33,531 nucleotides of DNA from Fomitopsis serialis (GCF_022376445.1 NW_025955383.1:1-33531), one strand, 5' to 3'. Positions 21,911 through 32,918 are shown, counted from the stretch's first letter. Numbers and translations: made by a program. Notes: generated by a model from the letters alone, not told the origin.

Positions 21911-23412
21911 ATGTCCACGATCATGAAGGCAGTCCAATACGAGTCGGTATGTGTCTACGGGTTCAGTGTATAACGGATCACTGTGACATTGGCCGTGGTA
22001 CGCACTAGCCACGCAATTTTGCGCTCACGGAGGTGCCCATACCAGAGCCCGGAGACGACGAGGTGTTATTGAAAGGTATGTGCACACTCGTGGGCGCATT
22101 CCCCCCGTTTCCTTATGCTGATCTGAGACGCATCGGCGAACAGTGACATGCTGCGGTAAAGGGGCATGATAATGCGCTCGAATAGCCTGCGCCTGACGTG
22201 CGACACTACTAGGTGTGTGCGGAACGGACGGCCACGTACACGAAGGAGAGTTCATCGCGTCCTTCCCGGTAACTCCTTGTCCACTTCTCCGGCTGTGTGC
22301 CATCCTGAACGGTGCGTTCGCATGCAGTTGATCCCGGGACATGAAGTCGTTGGTGTCATAGCGGACATGGGCAAGAACGTGCAGGGCTTCGCGAAGGGCG
22401 ATCGGTGTGTTGCGGACCCTGGCGTGACTGTAAGTCCTACTGATACGGCTCGCTCGAACCCACATTGCTGAACCTTGCACCAGTGCGGCGCCTGCTTCTA
22501 CTGTCGGCGCGGAGAGACATTGCTCTGCGAGAACTTCCAAGGTAAGGGTGTCAGCGCGACCCAGCCAGGGGGCTTCAGCGAGTACATCACGTTGTACGTA
22601 TAGCATGTGCGCCCCGTTCGGCCGCGTCCTCACAGCGTCCCACAGCTCTGCATACAAGGTATACAAGATTCACAACCTCACTGACGAAGAGGCTACCCTG
22701 ATAGAGCCTGCGGCGTGCGCTGTGCATGGCATGGACAAGCTCGGGACGGCGGTCGGCGTCGACGCTCTGGTCATCGGCGCTGGCCCGACCGGTCTCGTTC
22801 TCGCACAACTCCTCAAACTTAACGGCGCGATGAGAGTCGTGATTGCGGCGAACAAGGGTATCAAGACCGAGATCGCGAAGCAGCTCGACGCAGGGGACGA
22901 ATACATCGAGCTCGACCGGGCTGACCCCGCGCAGCAATGGGCCCAGCTAAAGAAGGACAACCCGTACGGCTTCGACGTCGTCGTAAGTCCCTTCCCAATC
23001 AGCGGAGACGGCTCACCCCGCTCACTCGGGTGCACAGGTCGAGGCGACGGGGTCGGAGCAGGTCGCGAACGACGCGATCAACTACGTGCGCCGCGGCGGG
23101 AAGCTGATGATCTACGGCGTGTACGACAACGCCGCGCGCGTGCACTGGCCGCCGTCCAAGATCTTTGGCGACGAGATCCAGATCATCGGCTCCTTCGCCC
23201 AGACGTACTGCTTCCCCCGCGCGGTGCAGTACCTCGACAGCGGCAAGGTCCGCGTCAAGGGCATGGTGCGTCTCCGCTGGTGCGTCTTCGTGCGCCGAGT
23301 TAACTTCGACGGGGCGTAGGTCACGGACGTGTTCACCATCGCGGAGTATGAGAAGGCACTGGCGAAGATGAACAGCCGCGGGGCGCTGAAGATCGCCGTC
23401 AAGCCTAGCTGA
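21911..23412 (+). CDS. Zinc-dependent medium-chain dehydrogenase (polyol/alcohol type)
   Basis: NAD(P)-dependent oxidation of a polyol or alcohol, most like fungal D-arabinitol/sorbitol dehydrogenases. The exact substrate cannot be read from sequence. Nine exons (21911-21946, 22009-22075, 22144-22155, 22213-22268, 22328-22429, 22484-22593, 22646-22982, 23038-23265, 23320-23412) give 346 residues with all phases closing. The GroES-like N-terminal domain has catalytic-zinc ligands in CGVCGTDGH (Cys41) and PGHEVVG (His62, Glu63), plus Glu148. A structural-zinc lobe has C92, C95, C98 and C106. The Rossmann fold has [20 protein letters not shown] (glycines 172-177). After the second strand the sequence is IAANKG rather than an acidic residue, so cofactor preference is open. 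Exon 3 is a 12-nt micro-exon carrying the first residues of the zinc motif. No signal peptide; probably cytosolic. Confidence 0.93.
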
Positions 23413-23864
23413 ATGTGCGGGCTAGTGGTCCGCTCGGGTCGGAGCGTCGCGGGGTCTGCGAAATGTGGCGTTGGCAGGCAGCGGAGGTAAAGGTTGGAGT
23501 AAGTAGCACGAGCAGCGGATGCAATCGACTGACGTTCGCGCGGTGCGCCTAGTGTCCGTCGCCGTCGCATGTCTACTTACCGCCCGACCTATCCGCGCCG
23601 ATTCATTCCTCACTATACACAGCACTGCCATTGCAAATCGACTGCGTCAGAAGAGGCTGCTACATTGAAATTTGTCTCCGCCACGATGTGCAGTACATTG
23701 ACGTTAACACAATATTATGAGTCTATTCAAAAATACGCCAGCGTGTGACATACTATGGTCACAACAATATACAGCAGTTACAGACCTAAAGCTAAAGGCC
23801 CAATCGTTACAAACAGCAGCATGCTATCGGGTGGCCAGGGTGCTTCGAAGGACGACGAACGCAG

Positions 23865-25105
23865 CTAACGCGTTTCGCTGGACCGCCGCTCGTCGTCCCG
23901 CATTTTCGCGTCGGGCGCGAAGACCACTCTAGAGACCTCCGGCCCGCCTGCGGACACGGCAGGGAGGCCGTCCGAGGTGCGCTTGTGCTTGACAGGCGAC
24001 GACAGCTCCTCGCCGCTCGTAGCATCATCGTCCGCCTCATCGCCGCCGCCCTGACTGCCCAGCGCGCTGGCGGTGAGCATGATCGTGGGGTCCCCGAAGC
24101 GGAGCGAGGTCCCCTGCGAGGGGTGGCGCGGCGTCCCCGTCGACGAGTCGGACCACCCGCCCGACTCAAGGTCCTCGCCGTACCGGAGCAGGCGGACGAG
24201 CCAGGTGACGAGCACGGCGAGGTTGCAGATGATCAGCGACACCGTGGCCTGTGGTGATTCAGTTGGAACGGCGCAAAGGGGCAGTGTAGGGTACACACCT
24301 CGACGTGGGCAGCGATCGCCTCGGCGTTGCGGTTCGGCCCAAGCTCAAACGCCGTGTGGACGATGCTGACGACGGTCGTGACCATGCTTGCGGAGAAGAT
24401 CGCCATAAGAAGCTTCCGTGTGGACGACGAAATGCCGATGTCCCACAACAGTCGGATGGGCAGCGCAACCAGTATCGTATCCGCGATGATGTCCGCTATG
24501 GTAGTAGAATGTGAGCACATTCCACGGCCAATTGAGCGATGGATTGGCTCACTGGCGAGCTCGACACCGCCGACGGACTCGCCGAGGATGCACTGCGCGT
24601 TCGGCTTGTGCTGCCATTCGTCGTTGTGCACACAGATGTACAGCTTCTGCGTCAGCACGACGATCCACATAATCAGGAATAGCGCCGCGCAGAAGTACGT
24701 GTGTCGCCGCATGTGCATCAACCGGGGGATGATCCGCATGATGGAGAATAGGATGCTCATGCGCGCAGACCTGCAACCGTGTTATTCGCGCGATCGGAAT
24801 AAGACGGCCGAATGGGGAGCGTACCAGAGCACGCAGGTAAAGCAGGAGTTGAGCATGAAGTAGCCTAGGACACGCCTGTGCAGCGGCAGGCTCGCGTCGG
24901 ATCGAATCCATGCTCCCGCGAGCAGGAAGATGACGGCGATGAGCGAGAACGCTGCCCACGCGTCGTCGAGGCCGATGTGTCTTCTGGATGCGCGGTAGTA
25001 CAGTCGTAGCGTGGTCGTCACTATCGCCATGCACTCGCAGACCGTAGCCACGACTGCCCACACCGTCAGAAATGCCCGCGCAAGTGGACGACCTTCCGTG
25101 CTCAC
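23865..25105 (-). CDS. Fungal rhodopsin-like 7TM integral membrane protein
   Basis: Four exons on the minus strand (25105-24825, 24770-24553, 24495-24299, 24248-23865) give 359 residues in frame. It fits the fungal rhodopsin-like domain family of plasma-membrane proteins (SAT4/PTH11-like relatives). Helix 1 runs from AFLTVWAVVATVCECMAIV into LRLYYRASRRHIGLDDAWAA, a family signature between helices 1 and 2. Then come LWSARMSILFSIMRIIP, FCAALFLIMWIVVLTQKLYI, a cysteine-containing loop (CVHNDEWQHKPNAQC), TDIIADTILVALPIRLLWDI, KLLMAIFSASMVTTVVSIVH and ATVSLIICNLAVLVTWLVRL. The last about 100 residues are a hydrophilic, S/G/E-rich cytoplasmic tail. There is no retinal-type lysine to claim, so light sensing is not implied. 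It is convergent with the dehydrogenase gene. Confidence 0.88.
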
Positions 25106-26062
25106 TCCGAATGGTTGTAACGAATGTCATGCCGGCTGATAGGCCGCCGAGGTACGGGGAGAGCCTCCCTGAGGAGGGGATGACGCGAGCTACGGACCAG
25201 CTGAGACTCCTGAAGGGGGGGAAAAGATGCCGGACGCAGTGCGTCGCATCATATGTAGTGGTAGACAGTCAAGGGAGTTCCGTGCACTCAATCGCCAAAT
25301 TCTTATTGCAGGGCTCCTGGCGGGATCTCAGATGAGGCTCGCAAGGAGGCTCAGCCTAATCGGGATTAGTCTCCTTTGATCGTACGACATCATTGAACCG
25401 AACGAGCTCACCGCAAGGTGTCATCTTGCCATCACTGCGCATTCTGTAGACTGTCAAGGCGTCGGAACAGTCGACATCTGCGAGCAACCGGGAACAGGCC
25501 AGCCACATCACTTTAAACGGCCAAGGTGGCGGACGCGCTGGCGACATTGCTCTTCAACGGGGTCGGAATACTTACGATACGGTCGTCGACGGAGAGCCAA
25601 CGGAGAGCAGAGAACGATAGGGGTTAGTCACGGAGGTACATACAAACGAAGACGCATTCGGGCTGCATAGTGCGGGCTTGGCTCCTGGAGGCCAGCTAGA
25701 ACGACTCGGTCCGGAAGGCTACGAAACCACATGTGTCGAACCAGGTCGAATCTTCCGGTCAGCTCTCGGAATCTCAGTCGCCGAGCCTTTGCTGGCCACC
25801 TGACGGACGAGAACTAGGTGCACTTGCACCCGTCGTACAAATCTGGAGCCCTCCGCTAATCTCCGAGAGTAGTAAGTATATTGAACTGATAGTCGGCGAT
25901 CGTTTGGTTGCTATCGCAAGCATGACGCAGGGAAGCAGCCCGGTACCGGCGGCACGGAAATCTCTTCTCGAAGCCCCCGCAGTCCCGCACTAAACGCACG
26001 CTTCCTCGCTTCGAACGGAACGGCGGGTCCTAAGAGCACATTTTCGACGGCGCGTGTGCAGC
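25106..26062. other. Intergenic, nothing assigned
   Basis: Lies between the start of the 7TM gene and the end of SEH1. A minus-strand stretch near 25500-25370 (SDALTVYRMRSDGKMTPCGE) looks mildly protein-like, but I cannot place it. No RNA gene or repeat is seen. Confidence 0.4.
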
Positions 26063-27761
26063 TCAGTCCTGCACGGGAGCCTCGTCCATGTCGACGTCCG
26101 CTGCCTGCTCCTCCGCCTGTTCGACACTGATGTGCCCAGCGGGTCTCCACACGTTGCCCGCTGTCATCTTCCATAGGCGCACGCGCCGTCGTTTCCAGAG
26201 GACGAGAGGACGGTGCTGCACGACCAGGATCGGTCAGTGCATGCCGTGCATGAGGTCAAGCCCTAGTAGATCATACGCACCCTGTGACGTTCCACTCCAC
26301 TCGCCCTACGCTCGACCTGAAGTGGAGAGTGTACAAAGTATCAGTAATAGCCCCAGGCAGTGTTCGAGACCATCACGCACTTGTGGTCGTCAAAGTCGGC
26401 CACCACAGCAGCGACCACCGCGCGTCCGACCCTCAGTCCCATCCGTGTCCCGCCGTCCTCCAGCGCGGGGCTTCACGCGCATATCCGTACATGGCCGTCG
26501 CGGCCGCCGGTGGCGACCAGGTGGTACGAGCGGCCGCAAGACGGGGCCCAGGAGATGGTCGTGATCGCGTACGGCTGGGGCGCGTCGCCGTCAGCCGGCG
26601 AGGCTGTCCCTCGCGCGGCGCCATCGCCTAGTGGGCGCGGAGCGGGCGTCGGGTCGAGTGTGAGGATCGTTGATGGTCTCGCGGAGAGTTGGATGATCTG
26701 CGGGTAGTGGTGGTCAGTTTGTTGAGGGGAGGTGCTAGGGAATGGATACGTACTTTGACGAGGCCGTTGATCCCGCTGGAGGCTGCTATGATCTCGCCCC
26801 AATATCGGTCTTTGCACCACGATATGCACCATCCTCCGTCCGCCTCGCAAGGCGGTCAGCGACAGATCTGAGTGACGGGTCAATGCGCTCACTTCTCTGT
26901 AGCCAAGTCCTGGCCTGCTGGGCAGTTGGCTTTGCTGCTGCTGCTGTTGTACGGCGTGCGCTGCGAGCGAGACAGAGGCCGCATCGAGCGTTGCGGACGG
27001 CTGCGTCGGCGTGGTGAGAGTGACAGTCGGCGCTATCGAGCGCGGCGCGGACGCCGAGGGCAGAGCCGTCACGTCCACCTCGTCCGACAGCTGCCACGTC
27101 GCGAGCGACGGCTGCTCCAAGCATTCATACACGCGCAGGAAGTTGTCAGACGATATCGTCGCCTAGCATCAGACCTAGCACCATCAGCGACACGGGCGAA
27201 ACACCGCCGACCTCCGACACGCACCAGCTTCAATCCAAAGTGATGTGGGGCGAACTCAACGGAGCGCACGGTGCCCTTCGCGTCGACGAGCATCGCGCGC
27301 TCTACCCAGCGCGACGCGCTCGAGGGCCCGGCGCCGTTCAGCTGTGGCGCGTCGCCGTCGCCGGGGTTGGCTTGCTCCCATACTTTGACGGTGCGGTCGA
27401 ACGACCCGGACGCGAGGACGGTGCCAAATTCGGGGTGCGCCCAGCTGACTTTGGAGATGGACGCGTCGTGGGCCTGCCAAAGCGGTGTGTACGATGATGA
27501 GAGACGCGTTTTAGTTGAGGGACAGGCCGCGCACCTTCCAGTCGTCCTCTACGTTCCAAGCCCCGCTAGTCTCGTCAAGTCTCCAAATCTTGATCCTAGC
27601 GGTCATAATGCACGTCAGTACTGCAAGTACAACCCGAGAGCGCAGCGGAGATGCCACCTTTGGTCGAGACTGCAAGTGGCGAGGCGCAGACCGTAGAAGT
27701 CATAGGACGCGTCCGTAATGAGGTCGCTGTGAGCATTCGGGATAAGGCCCGTCTGTATCAT
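26063..27761 (-). CDS. SEH1: Nucleoporin / SEA-complex WD40 protein SEH1
   Basis: A beta-propeller subunit of the Y-shaped nuclear pore subcomplex and of the SEA/GATOR complex at the vacuole. Exons on the minus strand: 27761-27658, 27595-27535, 27473-27225, 27162-26893, 26843-26754, 26697-26381, 26316-26281 and 26215-26063, about 427 residues. Landmarks are HSDLITDASYDFYGLRLATC, RIKIWRLDETSGAWNVEDDW, SKVSWAHPEFGTVLASGSFD, RTVKVW, SVEFAPHHFGLKL, ISSDNFLRVYE, WCISWCKDRYWGEIIAASSG, ISWAPSCGRSYHLVATGGRD, GRVEWNVTG and TVLSSSGNDG. A low-complexity loop of about 70 residues with a glutamine run (residues near 210) interrupts the propeller. Two sites are broken as written: an in-frame TGA at 26475-26473 right after GHVRI (bases missing in GG and CCCC runs) and one base missing near 26186 in NDGRVRLW. 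With those restored, the phases close at TGA 26065-26063. Confidence 0.93.
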
Positions 27762-28685
27762 CTTTTGGCCGCGTTCAGATGGTCTGCTCGATACCCGTGG
27801 TACAAGAAGGCGTCAATGAAAAGGCGTTGCAGAGAGAGGACTCGAAGTTGTTCCAGTGCAAGCTGTGGCTGAGACCAGGTCGAGGCAGGCGCGCTCTGGA
27901 GGCGCCGGCCTTGTTGAACCCCACCGTCATCTCTGTTGCCTTTGTCCTTCTTCAGCATCCGTCACTACTGTACTGCCATGGAAATCTTCATATGATACTC
28001 TCCGATCTATCCTAACTCTGTAACGTTTTAAACCATATCTCCGGTCTCTCAGTACTTGACTCATCCGACGAACACAACATCCCGGCCAAACGCAAGGATG
28101 TCTGGACGACGCTCGCCGCATCACTTTGGACAACATGACTTCCTTCGTGGTCCTGCTTGCCAAACCAACGATGCCAGATCCAACATAGGAGTCATCTGCA
28201 GAAACACATCGACATCCAGGTGTGCTCCTTATTGCCCGGATTCCTGACATCGCTTCCTTTCATCACACAATGCACGATACGAGAAGAACCAATTCCGTTT
28301 GTATTGATACAAATATCTGACTGCGAGGTTATCGATACAGAGCTGTACATCATAATGGAGGAGAATAACGATTAACCAATGAGAGTGCGGTAGTATGGGA
28401 GCAAGAAGGTGCGTATATCACCAACGAATGTGAGGCTTCGGGGCTGCAGGAGCGTGTCGATGTGGGCCTCCTGGGCGTGGACTGCGGGAACTTGGCGCGT
28501 CGAAGGAGCGGGGTGGTCGGATTGTCGGCGGTGCGCCAGTGTCGAACTGACGGGCGATGGTGTGCGAGTGAGCGAGCGAGCGGTGCGTTTGGCGATGGCG
28601 ACGCGAAGGCGATGGGATGGACGAATGTGTGTCGTGCCACCAGCGTGGGGCAGGGAGGTTGTGAAAGTCGATGTATTGGTGGTCT
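27762..28685. other. Intergenic, SEH1 upstream region
   Basis: About 0.9 kb between the SEH1 start and the end of the PPxY protein. No gene, RNA or repeat recognised. The right part is the 3' flank of the next minus-strand gene. Confidence 0.45.
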
Positions 28686-29367
28686 TCACGACTTCATGAC
28701 GAGGACCGCGATCACGACGATAGCGGTGACGATGAGGGCGAGGACGGAGAAGGCAATGAGGCAACGCTTGGCCCACTTCATCTCTGTGCGTCGCATGGAT
28801 TGGATGAGCTCCTCCCGCTCCCCCTCGGTCTTGGTGAGCTCCCAATCCTCCGGTGCGCGCAAAGGCGAGATGAGAATGAAGGCACCGGCAATCCAGAAGA
28901 GCGGGAACACTGAAGAGACGCAACACAGTCAGCAACGCGCTCAGTCACACATGCCGAGAGAACTACTCACAGAAACCAAACTTGAACAGGTACATCGCGA
29001 GAGTCGGGTGCTCCGCGTACCGCATGTACGCAGGCGGCTCGGACGAATACGAGTACGGCGGCGGCGCGTCGTCGACGTGGGCAGGCAGAGACACCGCGTC
29101 GTGACGGCTGTCCAGCGTGCCGCGTGGGATGTAGGACGGCGAGGCGACGCCGAAGAAGTCGTCGATGGGGTTCGTGCCGTCCTCAAGGGAGGAGCGAGCC
29201 CGAGTGGTGTGTGTGAGGGCAGCAGGAGGAGTGGGCAGCCCGACGTGGACGTGGTCGAAGCTGCGAAGACTTTGGGCCTCGAGGTCGCGCTCCTGGGCTG
29301 CGCTCCAGGTGCTGAAGACAGCGGGGATGAGGAAGGTGGTGGAGGAGGTCGAGCTGCGGGCAGACAT
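28686..29367 (-). CDS. Small two-TM protein with two PPxY motifs
   Basis: Two exons (29367-28971 and 28909-28686) give 206 residues in frame. I recognise no named family, though the order of features is clear. The serine-rich N-terminal half is hydrophilic and contains PPPY (residues 102-105) and PPAY (111-114). A first membrane segment follows at about 124-148 (FPLFWIAGAFILISP), then a charged linker (APEDWELTKTEGEREELI) and a second membrane segment at about 184-203 (IAFSVLALIVTAIVVIAVLV) just before the end. PPxY motifs bind WW domains of Nedd4/Rsp5-type ubiquitin ligases. A PY-bearing membrane adaptor for such a ligase is therefore a reasonable inference, not a demonstrated role. The start is supported by the TATA-like box about 120 nt upstream. 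Confidence 0.75.
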
Positions 29368-29482
29368 TGTGGGCTGGGGGTGAGAAGGGCTGAGGCTCTG
29401 AGGCTTTGAAGACTGGGTTCAACGACGTGGAGAGCGAGACTGCGAAGTCGGGGGATGGGGAGGACATGGCGGGGTGGAGGGC

Positions 29483-29489
29483 TATATAT
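29483..29489 (-). promoter_or_regulatory. TATA-like box of the two-TM PPxY gene
   Basis: TATATAT lies about 116-122 nt upstream of the ATG at 29367 on the minus strand. The spacing leaves room for a short 5' leader. Confidence 0.5.
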
Positions 29490-29874
29490 CCCCGGACGCG
29501 ACCCCTCGGCTAGTGCAAGGAAGGCAACGGATTGGTCTTCGATCCAATCATGTCAATCCTCGCCCACGACAGACGACCAAGATCGACGCACGCCCGCGCG
29601 GACCCACGTCCATTTACGGCCAACCTAAATGAGCAAGTCAGCGCGGACCCACATACACCTACATCTCAGCAACCCAGAAATGGCAACTTCCCACCTGCCT
29701 CCCACTATCAGCACACGCTCCGTGCGGATCTTCGGCTCCCCGGATCCTGAGGGTTTTGTCTGGTCGTGGGTCGACCTTCCTCGCCATGCTTTGCATGGCG
29801 CAGAAGGAGTTCTCCTGCTCTGACATCTATTCGCTGTTCGATAGTATTACGTAGCATAAACCCACTTTCCATCA
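29490..29874. other. Intergenic, nothing recognised
   Basis: Lies between the PPxY gene promoter and tRNA-Asp. It holds a short palindromic stretch (GCCATGCTTTGCATGGC, about 29782) but no gene that I can support. Confidence 0.4.
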
Positions 29875-29973
29875 TCTCTGGTAGTATATCGGTTAGTACA
29901 CGCGCCTGTCACACTGCACGTTAATATATATTGCTGTGCGCGCGAAAGCGGGGTTCGACTCCCCGCCAGAGAG
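29875..29973 (+). tRNA. tRNA-Asp (anticodon GTC) with a 27-nt intron
   Basis: Acceptor stem TCTCTGG pairs with CCAGAGA, with discriminator G. The D arm is GTATATCGGTTAGTAC, and the T arm carries GGTTCGACTCC. The anticodon arm CGCGC-CTGTCAC-GCGCG is interrupted directly after position 37 by a 27-nt intron at 29912-29938, the canonical nuclear position. A T5 run at 29974-29978 is the pol III terminator. Confidence 0.95.
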
Positions 29974-29978
29974 TTTTT

Positions 29979-30537
29979 GGATCGACTTCACTCGAGACAT
30001 GCAGTCGCACTACACTGTGGAGTAGCGGATCCTCGACCCTCCTTGACCTTCCGGGGGCTATAGCCTGGCCAGCAAGCTGTTCTGTTTCTTTCAATACACA
30101 TGGCTACACAAAGATTCTAGGGGGAGGCACAGCGGGATCAAGTGGCTCTGGCTCGCCTCAAGAGCGGCGAACATGGGTTTGTACCTTTGCACTAGTGTTT
30201 TACTACGAAGTCTCAGTGAAGCATCGATGCAGGTTTCGCTATCGTAGGTTTCGCTGCACTGCGGCACTCCGCAACTCGTCGATTGAACTGGTACAACCTT
30301 AGCCCGGCATTGAACTCGCCTAACTTGTACGGCTGGCACCTTGAGTGGTCGCGGGAGGACGGCTAACACCTTTCTCCCGCGGCCACTCTTCGTGCCATCA
30401 TACAGAGTTATATGGCGTTACAGTACAGTACATTCCGCAGCTATCTAGCATTACGTGCACTGGTGCCTACAATAAATTACGCGTAGACGCTACAGTCGTA
30501 AATAGTGGTCATGAAGAAGCGAATATGTATGACCGGC
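29979..30537. other. Intergenic, nothing recognised
   Basis: Lies between tRNA-Asp and the end of the coiled-coil gene. Frequent stops on both strands and no recognisable motif. A short inverted match occurs near 30345-30385 (GTGG-CGCGGGAG and CTCCCGCGGCCAC). Confidence 0.4.
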
Positions 30538-32918
30538 TCACCTCTGGCTATTGGCCATCATGTCGACCCGCCGCGAGGTCTCGCCTGGGACGAGGCTACT
30601 GGGCAACGCTCGGCCGAGGGCAAACGGACTGCTGCCAGGGTTTAGCTCAGACCTGTTCGCGACTGACGCCACCGTTTGCGCACTCCTCGCGGCGCTCAGC
30701 CCTAGCCCAGATGGCTCGAATGGCGGCGCACGACTGGAGAGGTTGGACCCACTCGCTGCCGGCGCCGGAGAAGAAGCCGCTGAGGATCCAGAACCCGACG
30801 CAGAGCCTGAACCTGAGTTGGAATGTGCCCGGCCTGTGTGGCCGTTCGCATGCGACCGGCCGCTGGACTTGGGTGCATGTGGGGATATGGACGCCGGGCT
30901 TGAAGGTGGATGACGCCAGGCCCTGCGCTAAGCTCGCGATGATTAGGAAGGGAAAGCCGCGCGCTGTGCGCAGGCCGTTGGATTGGGGGAGCGTTTGCGA
31001 TTGGGTATGTGTTTGTGATGCGTCTGCGCGGGCAGGGTTCTTGGAGGAAACGCAGAATGCTGCGAGTGTTGGTGAGCATGGGGATGTGAGTGCCGCTTGC
31101 GGGGTGCTGGTGCGGATGGTGATGATGTGCATGCGCGAATCCGTTGTGATTTGAATGGTGAAGCGAATGGGTCGCATGATGGTGGCCTTGCGAGGAGCTT
31201 CCCGACGCGCTCTGGTGGTCCGAGCGGCTGGTCGCACGACCTTCGGGCTCGACGATCGGATCCTCGTTTTCTTGCGAGCCGTCTGCGTCCCTTCCTCCGC
31301 CTCGCCCTCGTACCCGAACGGATCCCTCTCTATCCTCTCGCGCTCCTCTTCCAGCCTCCTCAGCTTCTCCTCCAACTCTCCGATCGTCCCTGCGCCACCC
31401 TCGCTCGACCCTCCAGCTTCTCTCTTCTCGCCGCCAGCTTCTGCAACGTCCGTCCCAGCGCACCTATCTCTGCCGACCATCCTCACGCCTCCTCCGCTCC
31501 CTCGCCTCCGCCTCCTCGCGCTCCCTCCTCTTCTCTTCAGCACGCAGCCTCACCTGCCCCAGTGAGCCTCCACATCGCGCACGCGTTGCTCGAGTCCAGG
31601 CAATGCTGCCTCCAACTCCTCCCGCGCCGCCTCAATCGCCTCCGCGGCCGCCTCCGTCTGCTTCCTCGCCTCGCGCAGCGCGAGCACCTTCTGCTTCGCG
31701 CGCTGCTCTCCCGCGGCGCCGCGCTCCGCCGCCCGCTTCAGCGCGTCGATCTCCGCGCGCAGACCCGCGTCCGCCTTCTGCGCCTCCTTGCGCGCGGTCT
31801 TGAGTGCCGCCGTCAACTGCGCATGCTCCGCGTTGAGCGTCGCGAGCTCATGGGTGAGTTGCTGCCGCCGAGCCTCGAGCGTGAGCGGTGCGGGAGTCAA
31901 CATGGGGACGGGCGCGGAGGGGAGGAGGATGGTGAGGTCTGATGTGAGGACGCGGAGAGCGCTTGGGAGGTGTTGGAGGGCAGGGAGCTGCTCAGCAGGA
32001 TGGCCTCCTCTGCGAGGGAATCCGACCGTGAGGGATCGGAGTGTAGTTCGCTATCTATGTGCGCAGAGCAGTCAGCAGCTGGAGGGATAGAAGCGATCTG
32101 GGGGCGGCTCTATCGCAACTTAGCAGATAAGACGACAGACAGATGTCACAACACGTAAACACATGTGTGGCCGGACCTACGAGACGTCGTGCCCTATACG
32201 TCGTCGTTCGTATACAACTGCGCGATGGGTCGGAACTAGTGTTCGGGCGGGCCTTTGCAAGAATATGGGATTCCCGATCAAGGCCAGCTTCGAGATGAGA
32301 CGCATCCACGATCAGCTGAGAAGACGATGCCTGATTGACTGCGCGGGTAACCTTTCGGGAAGTAGACTCGCCGATCAAGACGAATTGCACGCGATGAAAA
32401 CGCCACCGCCAAGTTGGATGAACACGGGCCTAGCTGTACTTGCGCGTAAACACTGTCTGCAGAGTGACCTCCGCGACGTGTCGACGTCGTCGACATTCGC
32501 CGACCATACCACCACAGAGAACGCGTAGCCTAGAACTAACTCACCTGTAGTGATTTGACCTCGTACTGTTCTCTCACCCGGCACAACCCCAACTCGACGT
32601 CGTATTGTCTGCCTGGCATGAGCCCGAATAGAATGATGACCGCCTCATCCGTCTCCTCGTCGACTTGATGAGCACTCTCTGCCAAGGGATGCCGTTCACC
32701 TTTACCGAGAGGCCTTTGCGAGGACATCCGATATGATCTGCGTCCTGTCCGGCTCGCACTCGTCTTCTGATCCCGAATCTTCGTCTTCGTCGGAAACATA
32801 CTGAGGAACCGATGGAGTCGGAGCTATATGGAGAGGTTAAGATGAAGGTCACGGAAACCGATGTTATTTCACGGATTGACAGGGCCAGGGTAGGACGCCA
32901 TGGCCGATAGAACGCCAT
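30538..32918 (-). CDS. Uncharacterised beta-domain plus coiled-coil protein (many frame breaks as written)
   Basis: Minus-strand gene whose parts keep a sensible order but sit in different frames. From the N-terminus: an acidic stretch VPQYVSDEDEDSGSEDE and RTQIISDVLAKASR (about 32815-32710); a small domain with VKVNGIPWQRVLIK, DEETDEAVIILFGLMPGRQY, DVELGL and PGERTVRGQITTG (about 32700-32545), which looks like a fibronectin-III-type beta domain; an intron; then DSELHSDPSRSDSLAEEA, RVLTSDLTILLPSAPVPM, a long heptad-rich coiled coil (about 31903-31330, ending RRLEEERERIERDPFGYEG); and a low-complexity tail with a His-rich stretch and NLSSRAPPFEPSG, ending at TGA 30540-30538. I do not know a function. 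At least seven single-base deletions, mostly in G or C runs, would explain the shifts. The exact start (32918 or 32901) and tail frames are uncertain. Confidence 0.65.
32055..32544 (-). other. Long intron (490 nt) in the coiled-coil gene
   Basis: The donor CAG|GTGAGT at 32544 and the acceptor ATAG ending at 32055 join ITT to DSELHSDPS in phase. Most introns in this window are about 45-75 nt. I see no clear extra exon, although one cannot be excluded given the base-level problems here. Confidence 0.5.

Noticed and set aside
26925..26950. CTG/CAG microsatellite
   Set aside because: It encodes the glutamine run in the SEH1 low-complexity loop; short and unremarkable.
28462..29409. Plus-strand 315-codon open frame over the PPxY gene
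   Set aside because: Arg/Val/Gly-rich shadow of the minus-strand gene, which has a phase-correct intron, membrane segments and a TATA box.
29183..29467. Upstream open frame starting at 29467 and overlapping the PPxY protein start
   Set aside because: Its ATG is only about 16 nt from the TATA-like box, so it is probably upstream of the transcription start and not in the mRNA.
31097..31942. Plus-strand 281-codon open frame opposite the coiled coil
   Set aside because: Leu/Arg/Pro-rich complement of heptad-repeat coding sequence; no protein features.
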